Shown: in pieces, positions 1-7,775 of the stretch
Numbering within the stretch: the stretch's first letter is position 1
Layout of the letters: each line of letters begins with the position of its first letter
Assembly: GCF_000399685.1 (NCBI RefSeq)
Contig: NZ_KB976987.1
Span: forward strand, 1,689,184 to 1,753,183
From: Acinetobacter pittii ANC 4050
GTDB lineage: Bacteria > Pseudomonadota > Gammaproteobacteria > Pseudomonadales > Moraxellaceae
Direction: 5' to 3'
Length of the DNA: 64,000 bases
Program-made: the position numbers and the translations under genes
Notes under the pieces: generated by a model
Database searches by the model: none
What the model was told of the DNA's origin: nothing
The model's input: the letters and a program-made list of their open reading frames with translations, nothing else

Positions 1-66
1 AGGTTGAGATAGGTGCCTACCGTATTAAAACTTTTGAAGAACTTTAGTATGTTCATAGGTGCTCTA

Positions 67-833
67 TTATTTTTGCTTGGTTGAAATTTTCTTATGAGCT
101 TCCTCAATAAATAGATTATCTAAAGCAAAAATACAGTCAGTAAAGATATGAGTATCAACAGGTAAATCATTGTTTTCAGCGTAGACATTGATAGCCTGCT
201 GGTCTAATGACAGTGGGATGCCCTGTTCATATCTCCGAGATCTAATAATCGTGCTAAAGGCTGCAAGAATTGAATCAGCTGCATAAGAATATTCTGGAGT
301 TTCCGGAATACGGCCACCTAAGAATTTAATTTGTTCGATTTCGTGCGGCGTTTTCGACGCATACGATTTTTGGTATTTGTAGAGCTCGATGACTTTCCCA
401 GAATCATCGCCTTATCCTTATCAGCTTCTTCCTGAATTTTTTGAGCATGTTCTTTCACGAATAACCAGATTTGAATACCGATATCACCCATATTCAGTAA
501 TTTTGAAGCATTTCCCGGTGTATAAGGCATTTCAGTTTCTACAGTCTTTCCTTCAACAACTTGTGCAAATACCACGCCTTTCCAGTCCTCAATTAAGTGA
601 GCTGCGCAAGCATCCATCAAAAGCTCATGGTACAGCTTTGCTGATGGATCGTTCGCCATCACGTCATAACCTTTAGATGAGATTTGATTACCTGCACGCT
701 CAACGGCTACCTGAAAAGGCTTATATGCGATACCACGGACTTTAAACTCTGCCTGCACTTGACCATCTGCGCCCTTAAATTCACACCATTTAGACACTTC
801 TGAGCTTTGAATAATTCCGACTTTTAAAGCCAT
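67..833 (-). CDS. Predicted -1 frameshift fusion (gpGT-like tail chaperone), 255 aa
   Basis: Slipping back one base on GGGAAAG (393-399) joins the first 147 codons of the chaperone to 108 codons in the -1 frame, ending at TAA 69-67. I translated this frame by hand: it is open, begins with residues VIELYKYQKSYASKTPHEIE and is protein-like throughout (charged, with few rare residues), while the zero frame ends after 25 odd residues. In lambda and many siphophages the shifted product (gpGT) recruits the tail tube protein to the tape measure. The heptamer is the same as in lambda G-T. The shift itself is predicted. Confidence 0.8.
318..833 (-). CDS. Tail assembly chaperone (lambda gpG-like), 171 aa
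   Basis: Small phage protein directly downstream of the tail tube gene, the position of lambda gpG. It should coat the tape measure during tail assembly and not enter the virion. The body (about residues 1-145) is acidic and soluble. The last 25 residues turn abruptly Ser/Asn/Arg/Lys-rich, which is typical of a zero-frame tail after a frameshift site. A GGGAAAG slippery heptamer at codons 145-147 leads into a long open -1 frame, annotated separately. The role is inferred from position and frameshift architecture; the primary sequence alone is not diagnostic. Confidence 0.75.
   Translation of the reverse strand: MALKVGIIQSSEVSKWCEFKGADGQVQAEFKVRGIAYKPFQVAVERAGNQISSKGYDVMANDPSAKLYHELLMDACAAHLIEDWKGVVFAQVVEGKTVETEMPYTPGNASKLLNMGDIGIQIWLFVKEHAQKIQEEADKDKAMILGKSSSSTNTKNRMRRKRRTKSNKLNS
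393..399 (-). promoter_or_regulatory. Slippery heptamer GGGAAAG (-1 programmed frameshift)
   Basis: On the minus strand the zero frame reads ..G GGA AAG, so both tRNAs can re-pair as GGG AAA. This is the X XXY YYZ arrangement of the lambda G-T site. The -1 frame then stays open for 108 codons. Confidence 0.8.
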
Positions 834-859
834 ACCTACCTCTAAAATTTAAGAAATAA

Positions 860-884
860 AAAGCCCATGGGACTCCATGGGCTT
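860..884 (-). terminator. Hairpin terminator after the tail tube gene
   Basis: AAAGCCCATGG and its complement are separated by 4 nt, with an A-rich run on the left that becomes a U-tract for leftward transcription. It lies between the tail tube and chaperone genes. Confidence 0.6.
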
Positions 885-901
885 TATTGATTTAAATTGA
901 A

Positions 902-1819
902 TTACACAAGAGCCCGTACAATCGTTGGTGCTGTACGAACTTGAGCAAAGTTAATATCTACTGTGATGATGTCATCACCTCCACCATCCGGGTGATTGGC
1001 TTCCATTACCTCTAATTGAGGGAAGTTAAGTGAGTACTTACTACCTTTACTGTCTTTAATATCGAAAGACAAAGTGAATACATCTCGAGTTTTAATAGCA
1101 TCAATCCAACCAGCTGCAGTGGCCGAGAACATAAATGATGCATTTGCTTCGATATCCATCATCTTCTCAATGTAGAACTCTGGCGTGTACTTACCTGAAC
1201 CAATACAACGAATTGCTTCCAGATTATTATTGAATGAAAGCGTCAGAGATTGCATGCAGGCTTTACCTTGAATCGACTGGCCATTTACAAGCAAGTTTTC
1301 AACATTTGGCATGCTAACCAATGGTCGAGTTGAAGCAGCAATAGGATTAACAACGGGGTTAACTTGCTGACGAGTAAAAGAACTACCAACAAGTCCGAAA
1401 TTGCCAGTAATTTTACCTGTAGTCTGTATCGTGATTTCGCCTGTATTGACCTGAACACCACGGTAAATAAAAACCTGACCAATATCTTCAAAGACTTTGA
1501 CTAAAGTTAATGATTTACGTACGGTCCCACCAAAACTTAAAGAGCTTCCCGCCCAGTTATTAAATGCAAGTGCACTTAAGAATAAGTCGAATGTTCCAAC
1601 TGACAATTCAAACTCTAACTGACCTGCTACTTCTGCCTCAGTGACTACACCTCCCTGACGAAAGCGGGAGTTAACAACTTCGCTACTCTCTTCAGTAGAG
1701 ACGTTTTCTGATAAGCCATCTGAAACACGGCGAACTGTGTACCAGACAGGATTTGCAGGAGTAGTTCCCAAAACTGCTTCTTCACAAGCATATAATCGAA
1801 TTTTTGAACCTGAACTCAT
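902..1819 (-). CDS. Tail tube (major tail) protein, 305 aa
   Basis: This protein should polymerise into the inner tube of a long non-contractile tail. The N-terminus (SGSKIRLYACEEAVLGTTP) followed by a Glu/Ser/Val-rich stretch and a beta-rich body matches the tail tube family of lambdoid siphoviruses. The length is typical. Its position between the tail protein genes and the GGGAAAG chaperone is the canonical tube-chaperone order. The start at 1819 gives a clean N-terminus. A terminator-like hairpin follows it. Confidence 0.82.
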   Translation of the reverse strand: MSSGSKIRLYACEEAVLGTTPANPVWYTVRRVSDGLSENVSTEESSEVVNSRFRQGGVVTEAEVAGQLEFELSVGTFDLFLSALAFNNWAGSSLSFGGTVRKSLTLVKVFEDIGQVFIYRGVQVNTGEITIQTTGKITGNFGLVGSSFTRQQVNPVVNPIAASTRPLVSMPNVENLLVNGQSIQGKACMQSLTLSFNNNLEAIRCIGSGKYTPEFYIEKMMDIEANASFMFSATAAGWIDAIKTRDVFTLSFDIKDSKGSKYSLNFPQLEVMEANHPDGGGDDIITVDINFAQVRTAPTIVRALV

Positions 1820-1850
1820 TTATGGTTCTCCAAAATTTAGGCATAAAAAA

Positions 1851-1910
1851 ACCCGCTTCGTCAGCAGGGTCGCTATTAAAATTGGCGTAAAAAAACCGCT
1901 AAATTAGCGG
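1851..1910 (-). terminator. Two tandem leftward hairpins with A-runs
   Basis: The first hairpin spans about 1851-1870 (ACCCGC against GCAGGGT, imperfect). The second is CCGCT-AAATT-AGCGG at 1896-1910. Each has an A-run on its left, which gives a U-tract in leftward RNA. Confidence 0.5.
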
Positions 1911-1914
1911 ATTA

Positions 1915-2901
1915 TTAAAGCGATTCATCTGTCTCTGAGATTGCTGGTGGTTCAACTCCATTCATGGCCGCAGCAACTGCTTCAGATAAGTTGGTAGGCT
2001 GAAACTGAACTGGTGTCTCGCTCATTGTTTCTTCAAATTCTGGCTTAGGCTCTTCATGTAAACGAATATCGATCCAACGGCCTTCTGGAATATCAAGAGG
2101 ACTACTTAGGTCCGCAACAACTGCTGCAAGCTCAATATCAAACTTACGCTTATAAGTCTTAATTGAAATATCACCGTTCTCTAGGGTTTCATAAGCAACA
2201 GCAACAACAGTATTTCCATTGGCATCTTTAGGAACTTCCACGTACCAGCCTTCTTGAGCAAAACCAAGTGAGCCCTTAATGAGGTAATTGCCGACTCCCA
2301 ACAACTCAAATGTTATTGGCTGCTTTTCCGCCTCTGTATTCAATTCGATATGATCATTAAATAACTTAACAATTGGTGAAGCTGATTTAATGAATCCATT
2401 GCCATCAACAGTCGTATTTTTCTGCGTCCACATTTTATAAAGTGAATATGCACCTGAATTAACATTCGAGTGTCTTACCCGATAGTAAATTTCATGACTA
2501 CTTGGTGCGGCTAAAATCTGAGCGTGTACTCCAGCACCTCGGGTCATGGTCAATCCACAACAATATGCAGGGATTGACTCTGAAGCTGTAGTATTAGACC
2601 AAGCAAAACCATTGCCTGCTGGGTAATCCGTCGCATCGGTTTCTGTTAATGCATAAGCACTAGAGCCAGCAGCCATAACACCACCAAGACCGAATGCTCC
2701 AACTTCCATTACATTACCAGCGCTTGTTCCGACCGTTCGTGATGCCGGATTACTTGTAGGAATATTTTGAATTTGAGAGAAATTTGGTGTTAAGTTTGGA
2801 ATACCGGAAGCAAACGGCAACATAAACTGACGCTTACCTTGCGCTGAGTTATATGGGAAAGGTCGATGATCCCAACTAAACTTGAATAATAGATTGGCCA
2901 T
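1915..2901 (-). CDS. Phage tail/fibre-associated structural protein, 328 aa
   Basis: A late protein with a glycine- and alanine-rich N-terminal third and a beta-rich C-terminal part (about residues 165-290). Pieces such as GSLGFAQEGWYVEVPKDANG and DIPEGRWIDIRLHEE recur in tail-fibre-type proteins of many temperate phages. The last 40 residues are Glu/Pro-rich and probably disordered. The start codon overlaps the stop of the upstream 116-aa gene (TAATG), so the two are translationally coupled. I infer a virion tail role from this and from the neighbouring tube gene; receptor binding is possible but not shown. Confidence 0.55.
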   Translation of the reverse strand: MANLLFKFSWDHRPFPYNSAQGKRQFMLPFASGIPNLTPNFSQIQNIPTSNPASRTVGTSAGNVMEVGAFGLGGVMAAGSSAYALTETDATDYPAGNGFAWSNTTASESIPAYCCGLTMTRGAGVHAQILAAPSSHEIYYRVRHSNVNSGAYSLYKMWTQKNTTVDGNGFIKSASPIVKLFNDHIELNTEAEKQPITFELLGVGNYLIKGSLGFAQEGWYVEVPKDANGNTVVAVAYETLENGDISIKTYKRKFDIELAAVVADLSSPLDIPEGRWIDIRLHEEPKPEFEETMSETPVQFQPTNLSEAVAAAMNGVEPPAISETDESL

Positions 2902-3251
2902 TACGCAGTTACTCCATCAATCACTTGGAATATCAAAGTCTCGGTATGCTGTGTAGTACCACTCACCACTGCTTTAATATCCATTTGAACTAATCCCAAA
3001 GGCCAAGCCGCAGTACTTGTTCCAGACTTCACATTCAGCCAACCTTTCTGAGTGCTCTGACTTAATGCAGCACAAGTTAATGTACCCACAGCAGTGCCTT
3101 CCAAAGTTTTGACCTGAGATGTAAAGGTGTAACCCGTCAGATCAATTGCACGGCGTACATCATCAGGTGGGTATTGCAGCGCGTCATCCATATCAACGAG
3201 CTGCAAATTTAAGTTGAATGTGTCACCACGCTTAAAAACGAAATTGCTCAT
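2901..3251 (-). CDS. Small phage structural protein, 116 aa
   Basis: A beta-rich protein starting SNFVFKRGDTFNLNLQLVD, which resembles the N-terminal beta-sandwich of baseplate- or fibre-associated phage proteins that bind the next tail protein. No catalytic motif or membrane segment is present. Its stop overlaps the start of the 328-aa tail protein by one base (TAATG), implying coupled translation and a shared assembly. The function is inferred from context only. Confidence 0.5.
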   Translation of the reverse strand: MSNFVFKRGDTFNLNLQLVDMDDALQYPPDDVRRAIDLTGYTFTSQVKTLEGTAVGTLTCAALSQSTQKGWLNVKSGTSTAAWPLGLVQMDIKAVVSGTTQHTETLIFQVIDGVTA

Positions 3252-3276
3252 AAGTGATTCCTATAGACATAAAAAA

Positions 3277-3334
3277 ACCACCGATGAGGTGGTAGTGAAT
3301 AAGATGTAAAAAAACCTCTCAAAATGGAGGTTTT
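3277..3334 (-). terminator. Two leftward hairpins upstream of the 116-aa gene's transcript partner
   Basis: ACCACC-gatga-GGTGGT lies at 3277-3293 and an AACCTC/GAGGTT-type hairpin at about 3313-3334. Both have A-runs on the left. They separate the SH3 cargo gene from the tail genes. Confidence 0.5.
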
Positions 3335-3352
3335 CAGTATTTAATAAATTTG

Positions 3353-3874
3353 TTAGTACCTTGGTTTATATCTCTTATTACCTCCACTCGTAATACAATA
3401 ATGCCCACCTCTTGGTCCCACACAATAATCCACTACAGCACATGAACAATCACTGTCGTAATAGGTTTTTTTCTGTTTTCTTTCAGAATGATGAGGATTA
3501 GATTTTAAGGCCTGATAATTATTTGATGTAGTTGATCGAGACTTTTGCTTAAAACAACCATCCGTTTCACATAATAGTTTTGTTGATACCCACTGAGGTG
3601 ACGAGGAACTTAATGAGATACGTACCCAGTTTCCTTTTTTCTCATAAATATCAACTTTTTCACCACGTCCAAGTTTTGCTACAACACTACCATTAGGCTT
3701 ATCTCTAATATTAAGTGTATTGGTATTGATATATTTGGATTCTATAACCTCTTCAACTGAATTTTGTGCTTCCCCAGAGTTTGAATTGTTTCTTGAAGTA
3801 TTGTCATTTCCAGAACCAAAAATCCCTAAAGCAACTAATCCAGCGGCACCCCAGCCTAAAGTAGATTTTTTCAT
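3353..3874 (-). CDS. SH3-domain envelope protein, 173 aa (probable cargo)
   Basis: A hydrophobic N-terminus (about residues 8-22, LGWGAAGLVALGIFG) suggests a signal or anchor sequence. A bacterial SH3-like domain follows (about 47-95: NTLNIRDKPNGSVVAKLGRG, then WVRI and PQWVSTKLL). The Cys-rich C-terminus ends GPRGGHYCITSGGNKRY, a tail I recall from bacterial SH3 proteins. Such domains bind peptidoglycan or peptide. It is flanked by terminator-like hairpins inside the tail operon, as expected for a lysogenic-conversion gene with its own transcript. A superinfection or envelope role is possible but not shown. Confidence 0.55.
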   Translation of the reverse strand: MKKSTLGWGAAGLVALGIFGSGNDNTSRNNSNSGEAQNSVEEVIESKYINTNTLNIRDKPNGSVVAKLGRGEKVDIYEKKGNWVRISLSSSSPQWVSTKLLCETDGCFKQKSRSTTSNNYQALKSNPHHSERKQKKTYYDSDCSCAVVDYCVGPRGGHYCITSGGNKRYKPRY

Positions 3875-3981
3875 GTTTTACCATTTGTTATAAATTTCTA
3901 TTACTGTAACAGAATGTAATCACAAATGATAATATGCTAAGTCATTAAAAATAACCAACTTCCAGTAGCTCTTTCTTGAAC

Positions 3982-4200
3982 TCAAAACTCATTATCTAGA
4001 TCAACACTAACTCCAGTAACGATATTATGTTTGGGTCCATTTATGCACTGAACGTTGGCCAAACGGATATTCACATCAGATACACATAGCTTATTTTCGC
4101 TTTGCCATTTGCTCAACTCTACAGACATAACATCCTCAAGATGTCGTTCCAGTTCTTGCCGTTTAATTTCGATTTCTTCTAATGTCAGCATACATAACAT
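3982..4200 (-). CDS. Hypothetical phage protein, 72 aa
   Basis: Small charged protein with an amphipathic N-terminal half (LEEIEIKRQELERHLEDVMS, coiled-coil-like) and no recognised domain. The start at 4200 lies one base from the tail terminator stop, and AAGGTG precedes it at a good distance, so expression with the tail genes is likely. A second ATG three codons in is possible. Confidence 0.5.
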   Translation of the reverse strand: MLCMLTLEEIEIKRQELERHLEDVMSVELSKWQSENKLCVSDVNIRLANVQCINGPKHNIVTGVSVDLDNEF

Positions 4201-4201
4201 A

Positions 4202-4600
4202 TCAATTCACCTTAAACCCAATGCTCACATTATACTGAATGAAGTCGGCATCTTTACCCGCATAAATGGATTGTCCATTCAAACATTCTAAATGTTCGAT
4301 TGAGAAATACTCAAAATGTGCCAACAAAGCATCGCTAAGAACCGTTAAAGCCTTTTCTCCAGTATGTAATCGATCGAAACATTGAATCATGATATTACCG
4401 GTACGACGTGTACAAGGATTATCAGCAATACCAGACATATAGCTGGGTCCACCTGCAATCGTTAAGCGACACCACAAGCCTTCCTTTGGTACCTTGAATC
4501 CTGGTGCATTTGGATACTGAATTCTGTCCTGGGCAATACCTGTAAAGCTTTGCATGCGGTCAATAATAGCTTGTCTAGTTTGCTCTAAAGTCATTGCCAT
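4202..4600 (-). CDS. Tail terminator / minor tail protein (gpU-like), 132 aa
   Basis: I place the start at 4600 (MAMTLEQTRQAI), one base after the upstream TAG; the longer open frame overlaps the preceding gene and lacks phage-like sequence. The pattern (helical N-terminus, SFTGIAQDRIQYPN, then WCRLTI, RRTGNIMIQCF, SIGFKV) fits the small alpha/beta tail terminator or completion proteins that cap the tail tube. The position directly after the gp10-like neck gene supports this. Confidence 0.6.
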   Translation of the reverse strand: MAMTLEQTRQAIIDRMQSFTGIAQDRIQYPNAPGFKVPKEGLWCRLTIAGGPSYMSGIADNPCTRRTGNIMIQCFDRLHTGEKALTVLSDALLAHFEYFSIEHLECLNGQSIYAGKDADFIQYNVSIGFKVN

Positions 4601-4601
4601 T

Positions 4602-4970
4602 CTAACCACCATACTTTTGAGAAATATAAGTAAACGTAGTGCTGTAAATACCTTGCGGTGCTTGATCAGACCAGCCATTTTCTAAGCGTTCAGCATATGG
4701 CTGGTTGTTCTGTATGTAGACCAAATTACCCAGCTTAAACTTCACAGCTTGAATTGCAGCATCCTGAACGGCGTTTGTTTCTGGTCCTCGTACGCCATAC
4801 TCACCTGAACCGATAGAGACTATATGTGAGGCCCGATAAGCACCAGTATCAACAGGACTTGAAACGACTAGTGATTGCACAATCTCCATGGTAATTTTCT
4901 TTACCTTATCTTCTACTGTCTTAGCCACATCAAAACTAAAACTAGTCGGCTTTTTCCCCTTCCATCCCAT
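4602..4970 (-). CDS. HK97 gp10-like neck protein, 122 aa
   Basis: The gp10 family signature is clear: SSPVDTGAYRASHIVS followed by QPYAERLENGWSDQAP and a C-terminal aromatic strand. These proteins sit at the head-tail joint or tail completion ring. The length is normal. It overlaps the upstream HExxH gene by 29 bases and is followed after one base by the tail terminator gene, the usual neck-gene order. Confidence 0.75.
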   Translation of the reverse strand: MGWKGKKPTSFSFDVAKTVEDKVKKITMEIVQSLVVSSPVDTGAYRASHIVSIGSGEYGVRGPETNAVQDAAIQAVKFKLGNLVYIQNNQPYAERLENGWSDQAPQGIYSTTFTYISQKYGG

Positions 4971-5349
4971 GCTTTACCTCGCTTTCTCCGTACATTTCGA
5001 AAAGGTCTTGAGCGATTGCTTGAATTGAGTAAGCTTCAAATTCTGAGCTAGGCTCTTTTTCACCCATGAGCTTTTTAACCTTCTGCCAAACATGAACAGC
5101 TTCATGCAAAAGCAGTCCATAGACTTCTATGGGATTTCTTTCTGACGTATCGCCAAGCTGGACAATTGCATAAGCGCCATCAAAATAATAATCAACCTGA
5201 GCAGCTGCGCCTTCAACGGAAAGAAACTGATTTACATGATTCATATCATCGAAAAGCAGATCCATATGTATTTGATTTCGTGCCAGCGTGTAATGCACAT
5301 GTTGAAATGGTGAGATGCGCCATAAGGGAATGTAATCTGTACTTATCAT
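4942..5349 (-). CDS. Small zincin-like (HExxH) phage protein, 135 aa
   Basis: Residues LLLHEAVHVWQ form an HExxH zinc motif. About 20 residues downstream SSEFEAYSIQ could supply the third Glu ligand, giving a minimal gluzincin. The N-terminus (ISTDYIPLWRISPFQHVHY) has no signal peptide, so it would act in the cytoplasm or on the assembling particle. Its gene overlaps the gp10-like neck gene. The natural inference is a maturation or neck-associated peptidase, but the substrate is unknown and catalysis is unproven. Confidence 0.5.
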   Translation of the reverse strand: MISTDYIPLWRISPFQHVHYTLARNQIHMDLLFDDMNHVNQFLSVEGAAAQVDYYFDGAYAIVQLGDTSERNPIEVYGLLLHEAVHVWQKVKKLMGEKEPSSEFEAYSIQAIAQDLFEMYGESEVKHGMEGEKAD

Positions 5350-5377
5350 CTAAACTCCTAACTTGCACCCATTAAAA

Positions 5378-5395
5378 AACCCACCGAAGTGGGTT
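5378..5395 (-). terminator. Hairpin AACCCAC-CGAA-GTGGGTT
   Basis: Perfect 7-bp stem with a CGAA loop and an A-run on the left, upstream of the HExxH gene. Confidence 0.6.
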
Positions 5396-5473
5396 TAAGC
5401 TTATATCCATAAATTAATACTACAATTTAGTTTCCTAATACATTTTGGTTCCGTATCCGCCTTGCTCGAAACT

Positions 5474-5941
5474 TTAATATTTAATCGATATCCATATACC
5501 GGAAACAAAACTAAATATTAGATAAATAAATGCAGCAATAATTACGGAAATAAAGACTATGATAATCCCGTCAGAAATATAATCTCTATTGGCATCATTC
5601 TCAGGATTTTCCTTGGGATTAAGTATCATTGGGGTATTTAAAGATTTTTTCGCCTCATAGAATCCCCAGCCTATACCCAGCAACACAATTAGTATCGCAA
5701 AACCAACTCCAAGATCATAAATAACCTCTTCAGCAGCATATTTATCATTTGAAGCTGAAACACATTTATCAAAGTATTTTTTTTCAGTTTCAGAAAGCGT
5801 AGAGATGGCTTTTTGATCTTTAAACAGATCTTTAAAATGAATATTACATGTCTCAATAAATTCTTCTTTATCGTCAGTTCCATCGCCCTCGTAATTGCTT
5901 GTACGAGAAATATAAAGTGTGCTATGGGTAGTTGTAGCCAT
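5474..5941 (-). CDS. Two-TM membrane protein, 155 aa (cargo)
   Basis: Two hydrophobic segments, about residues 77-97 (VGFAILIVLLGIGWGF) and 122-148 (GIIIVFISVIIAAFIYLIF), flank a short charged loop. The N-terminal 70 residues are soluble and acidic. No family is recognised. It lies with the next lipoprotein gene between two neck genes. It is AT-rich compared with the structural genes, so it is probably a lysogenic-conversion gene acting at the inner membrane. Confidence 0.5.
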   Translation of the reverse strand: MATTTHSTLYISRTSNYEGDGTDDKEEFIETCNIHFKDLFKDQKAISTLSETEKKYFDKCVSASNDKYAAEEVIYDLGVGFAILIVLLGIGWGFYEAKKSLNTPMILNPKENPENDANRDYISDGIIIVFISVIIAAFIYLIFSFVSGIWISIKY

Positions 5942-6016
5942 ATAATTTCATTAAATTTATAAAAGGATATTTAATTAATAGAAAATCAGTCAATTCAGCT
6001 ATCTTTTTTCAGTAGC

Positions 6017-6613
6017 CTAACTATCTTCAAACTGAGTAATATTGCATATAAAGGGCCCACCTTCATCAAACTCCTCACCATTTAACAAGATATTAAAACT
6101 CCCACTGAAAGTACTGAGTGCTCGTACAGATCCTTTCTTTTCTTTTAATTCTAAATCACGACTTAATTTATCTATTACAATGCTGAAGCTTGGAGAGATA
6201 AGTGAAGTAATTTCTTTACAATATTTAATAGCTTCATCTTTAGATGCTTGATAATTTCCTGAATGTTTTGAATACACATAAAGATCTCTCCATATTTTTT
6301 CATCAAAACTCTGTGATAGATAAAAATTTAACCATTTTTTGTCATTTTTATGCTCATAATAGTAATCTGAACTTACAAGATTAAATCTTATAGACATTGG
6401 ACGACCATAAGTTGATGTCTTCATCTCGGGGTATTTTGTTTTTATTTCTTTTGCATAATTTAAAAATAAGCGAGATTTGTAATCCTTGATTTCAGAAATT
6501 TCTTTATACGCATCTGAGATATTAGTGGGAGTTAATTCTTGCTTCACTGGATTATTAACAGATGAACAACCTGATAATAAAATTATACTCCATAGTAAAA
6601 ATTTCTTATTCAT
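6017..6613 (-). CDS. Lipoprotein, 198 aa (cargo)
   Basis: Classical lipoprotein signal: MNKKFLLWSIILLSGCSS, with a lipobox at LSGC and the mature protein starting at Cys16. The mature part is Lys/Glu-rich and matches no family I know. The residue after the Cys is Ser, so outer-membrane sorting is likely. It sits next to the two-TM gene inside the neck-gene run. This recalls phage lipoproteins that block superinfection at the envelope, but that function is speculative here. Confidence 0.5.
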   Translation of the reverse strand: MNKKFLLWSIILLSGCSSVNNPVKQELTPTNISDAYKEISEIKDYKSRLFLNYAKEIKTKYPEMKTSTYGRPMSIRFNLVSSDYYYEHKNDKKWLNFYLSQSFDEKIWRDLYVYSKHSGNYQASKDEAIKYCKEITSLISPSFSIVIDKLSRDLELKEKKGSVRALSTFSGSFNILLNGEEFDEGGPFICNITQFEDS

Positions 6614-6654
6614 AAGAACTCCTATATTTCAAGCCTAATTATATAGAATCTTTC

Positions 6655-7023
6655 CTATATTTTCCTCAACTGGCATTTCCAAATAGTTTCTGCTGGATCC
6701 TGTTGAATATGAATAACTCTAAATGAGCCTAAGGCTGTTACCCATTCATCATCAATCTTTGGGGCCATGGTCACTTCATTTTGAAGCACAGTTGCTTTCT
6801 TATCTGTAGCCAGTACTCCAAGCGTTTGTATTTCATATTGACTGTATGAGCCGAATAGTACGCCACGGCCAGAATAATTTTCTTTAACTTCAAGATAAGT
6901 TTCAGTCTTAGGATCCCAATTCTTTTTAAATGCCCGTTCACACGTAAATATATGAACAGCGTCAGCTAAATCTTCATTAAACGCTTCAGCAATATCAGCT
7001 CGTAATTCTTCACGTAGGCCCAT
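6655..7023 (-). CDS. Head closure / head-tail connector protein, 122 aa
   Basis: The fold pattern suggests a small beta-barrel connector (SGRGVLFGSYSQYEIQTLGV, then GSFRVIHIQQDPAETIWKC). The gene overlaps the upstream adaptor by one base and precedes the gp10-like neck gene apart from the cargo insertion. Stopper (head-closure) proteins occupy this position in lambdoid phages. Assignment is by order and general pattern. Confidence 0.55.
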   Translation of the reverse strand: MGLREELRADIAEAFNEDLADAVHIFTCERAFKKNWDPKTETYLEVKENYSGRGVLFGSYSQYEIQTLGVLATDKKATVLQNEVTMAPKIDDEWVTALGSFRVIHIQQDPAETIWKCQLRKI

Positions 7024-7403
7024 TAGATTTTCCTCACAAAAAATACGGATTTTCTTTTGCTATAAGGCTTGATCAAATCAAGAATGAATTGCTCGATCGC
7101 ACTAAGCTTTACTGATCCGTCTTGATATTCCTTTTCGGTCTCAACAGTATCGGCTTTTACTTTCTTACGCTTTAATGCTTGTTCCTGCCCTTGGTATATC
7201 TCCCCTTTCATAATGCCTTTGATGACTTGATAAGAGGCAGTTTTTAAAGGCCTAGGAACTTCGGTTACATCTTCATAAGGTTTAACATTACGTGCTAATA
7301 AATAAGCTTCTGACATCTGAAGGTATTGAGCCTTATCACTGGCAGATAAAGCATCAAAGCCTTCAACATGTTCTATCGCTTCTTGTTCAGTGATAAAGCT
7401 CAT
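7023..7403 (-). CDS. Head-tail adaptor (gp6-like), 126 aa
   Basis: Mostly helical protein with FITEQEAIEH, then LSASDKAQYLQMSEAYL, then PRPLKTASYQVIKGIM. This is the pattern of phage head-tail connector complex proteins sometimes labelled DnaT-like ssDNA-binding. It should form the ring below the portal. Coupled overlap with the next connector gene and its place right after the HeH protein support this. Confidence 0.65.
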   Translation of the reverse strand: MSFITEQEAIEHVEGFDALSASDKAQYLQMSEAYLLARNVKPYEDVTEVPRPLKTASYQVIKGIMKGEIYQGQEQALKRKKVKADTVETEKEYQDGSVKLSAIEQFILDLIKPYSKRKSVFFVRKI

Positions 7404-7406
7404 GAA

Positions 7407-7733
7407 TTATTCCTTTGGAAGTAGCGCTAATAACTCGTCTTTCTTAGCACCTGATTCAAATGAAATACCCTTTTCAGTTAATACAGCACGAAGCTCATCA
7501 ACTTTAAGCCCTGTGTAGTTGATTGGTTGGACTTCACTTGGTTTTTGATCACCTTCTGGAATTTGGTTTCCTTCATCAGATTCAAGCTCAGCAATACGTG
7601 CTTTCATTGCCTCAGGATTATTCTGAAAAGCAATAAACTCACCTTTCAGTGTTGCCAGTTGTTCTTCGAGTTCAGTTACTTTTGCGTGTGTCATTTGACG
7701 TTCTCTCATGCGGTTAAATGCAGATAGGCCCAT
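7407..7733 (-). CDS. HeH/LEM-domain phage protein, 108 aa
   Basis: The N-terminal half is a predicted coiled coil (TKVTELEEQLATLKGEFIAF-like heptads, about residues 15-50). The last 35 residues (INYTGLKVDELRAVLTEKGI and KKDELLALLPKE) form a HeH/LEM helix-extended-helix motif, common in small phage proteins next to the coat gene. It probably binds DNA or the capsid. The start at 7733 lies just after the coat terminator hairpin. Confidence 0.65.
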   Translation of the reverse strand: MGLSAFNRMRERQMTHAKVTELEEQLATLKGEFIAFQNNPEAMKARIAELESDEGNQIPEGDQKPSEVQPINYTGLKVDELRAVLTEKGISFESGAKKDELLALLPKE

Positions 7734-7754
7734 TGATTTATCTCCAAAAGAAAA

Positions 7755-7770
7755 GGCGGATAATTCCGCC
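7755..7770 (-). terminator. Hairpin GGCGGA-taat-TCCGCC
   Basis: Six-bp GC-rich stem just downstream of the coat gene. The A-rich sequence on its left gives a weak U-tract leftwards. Confidence 0.5.
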
Positions 7771-7775
7771 CGTCT

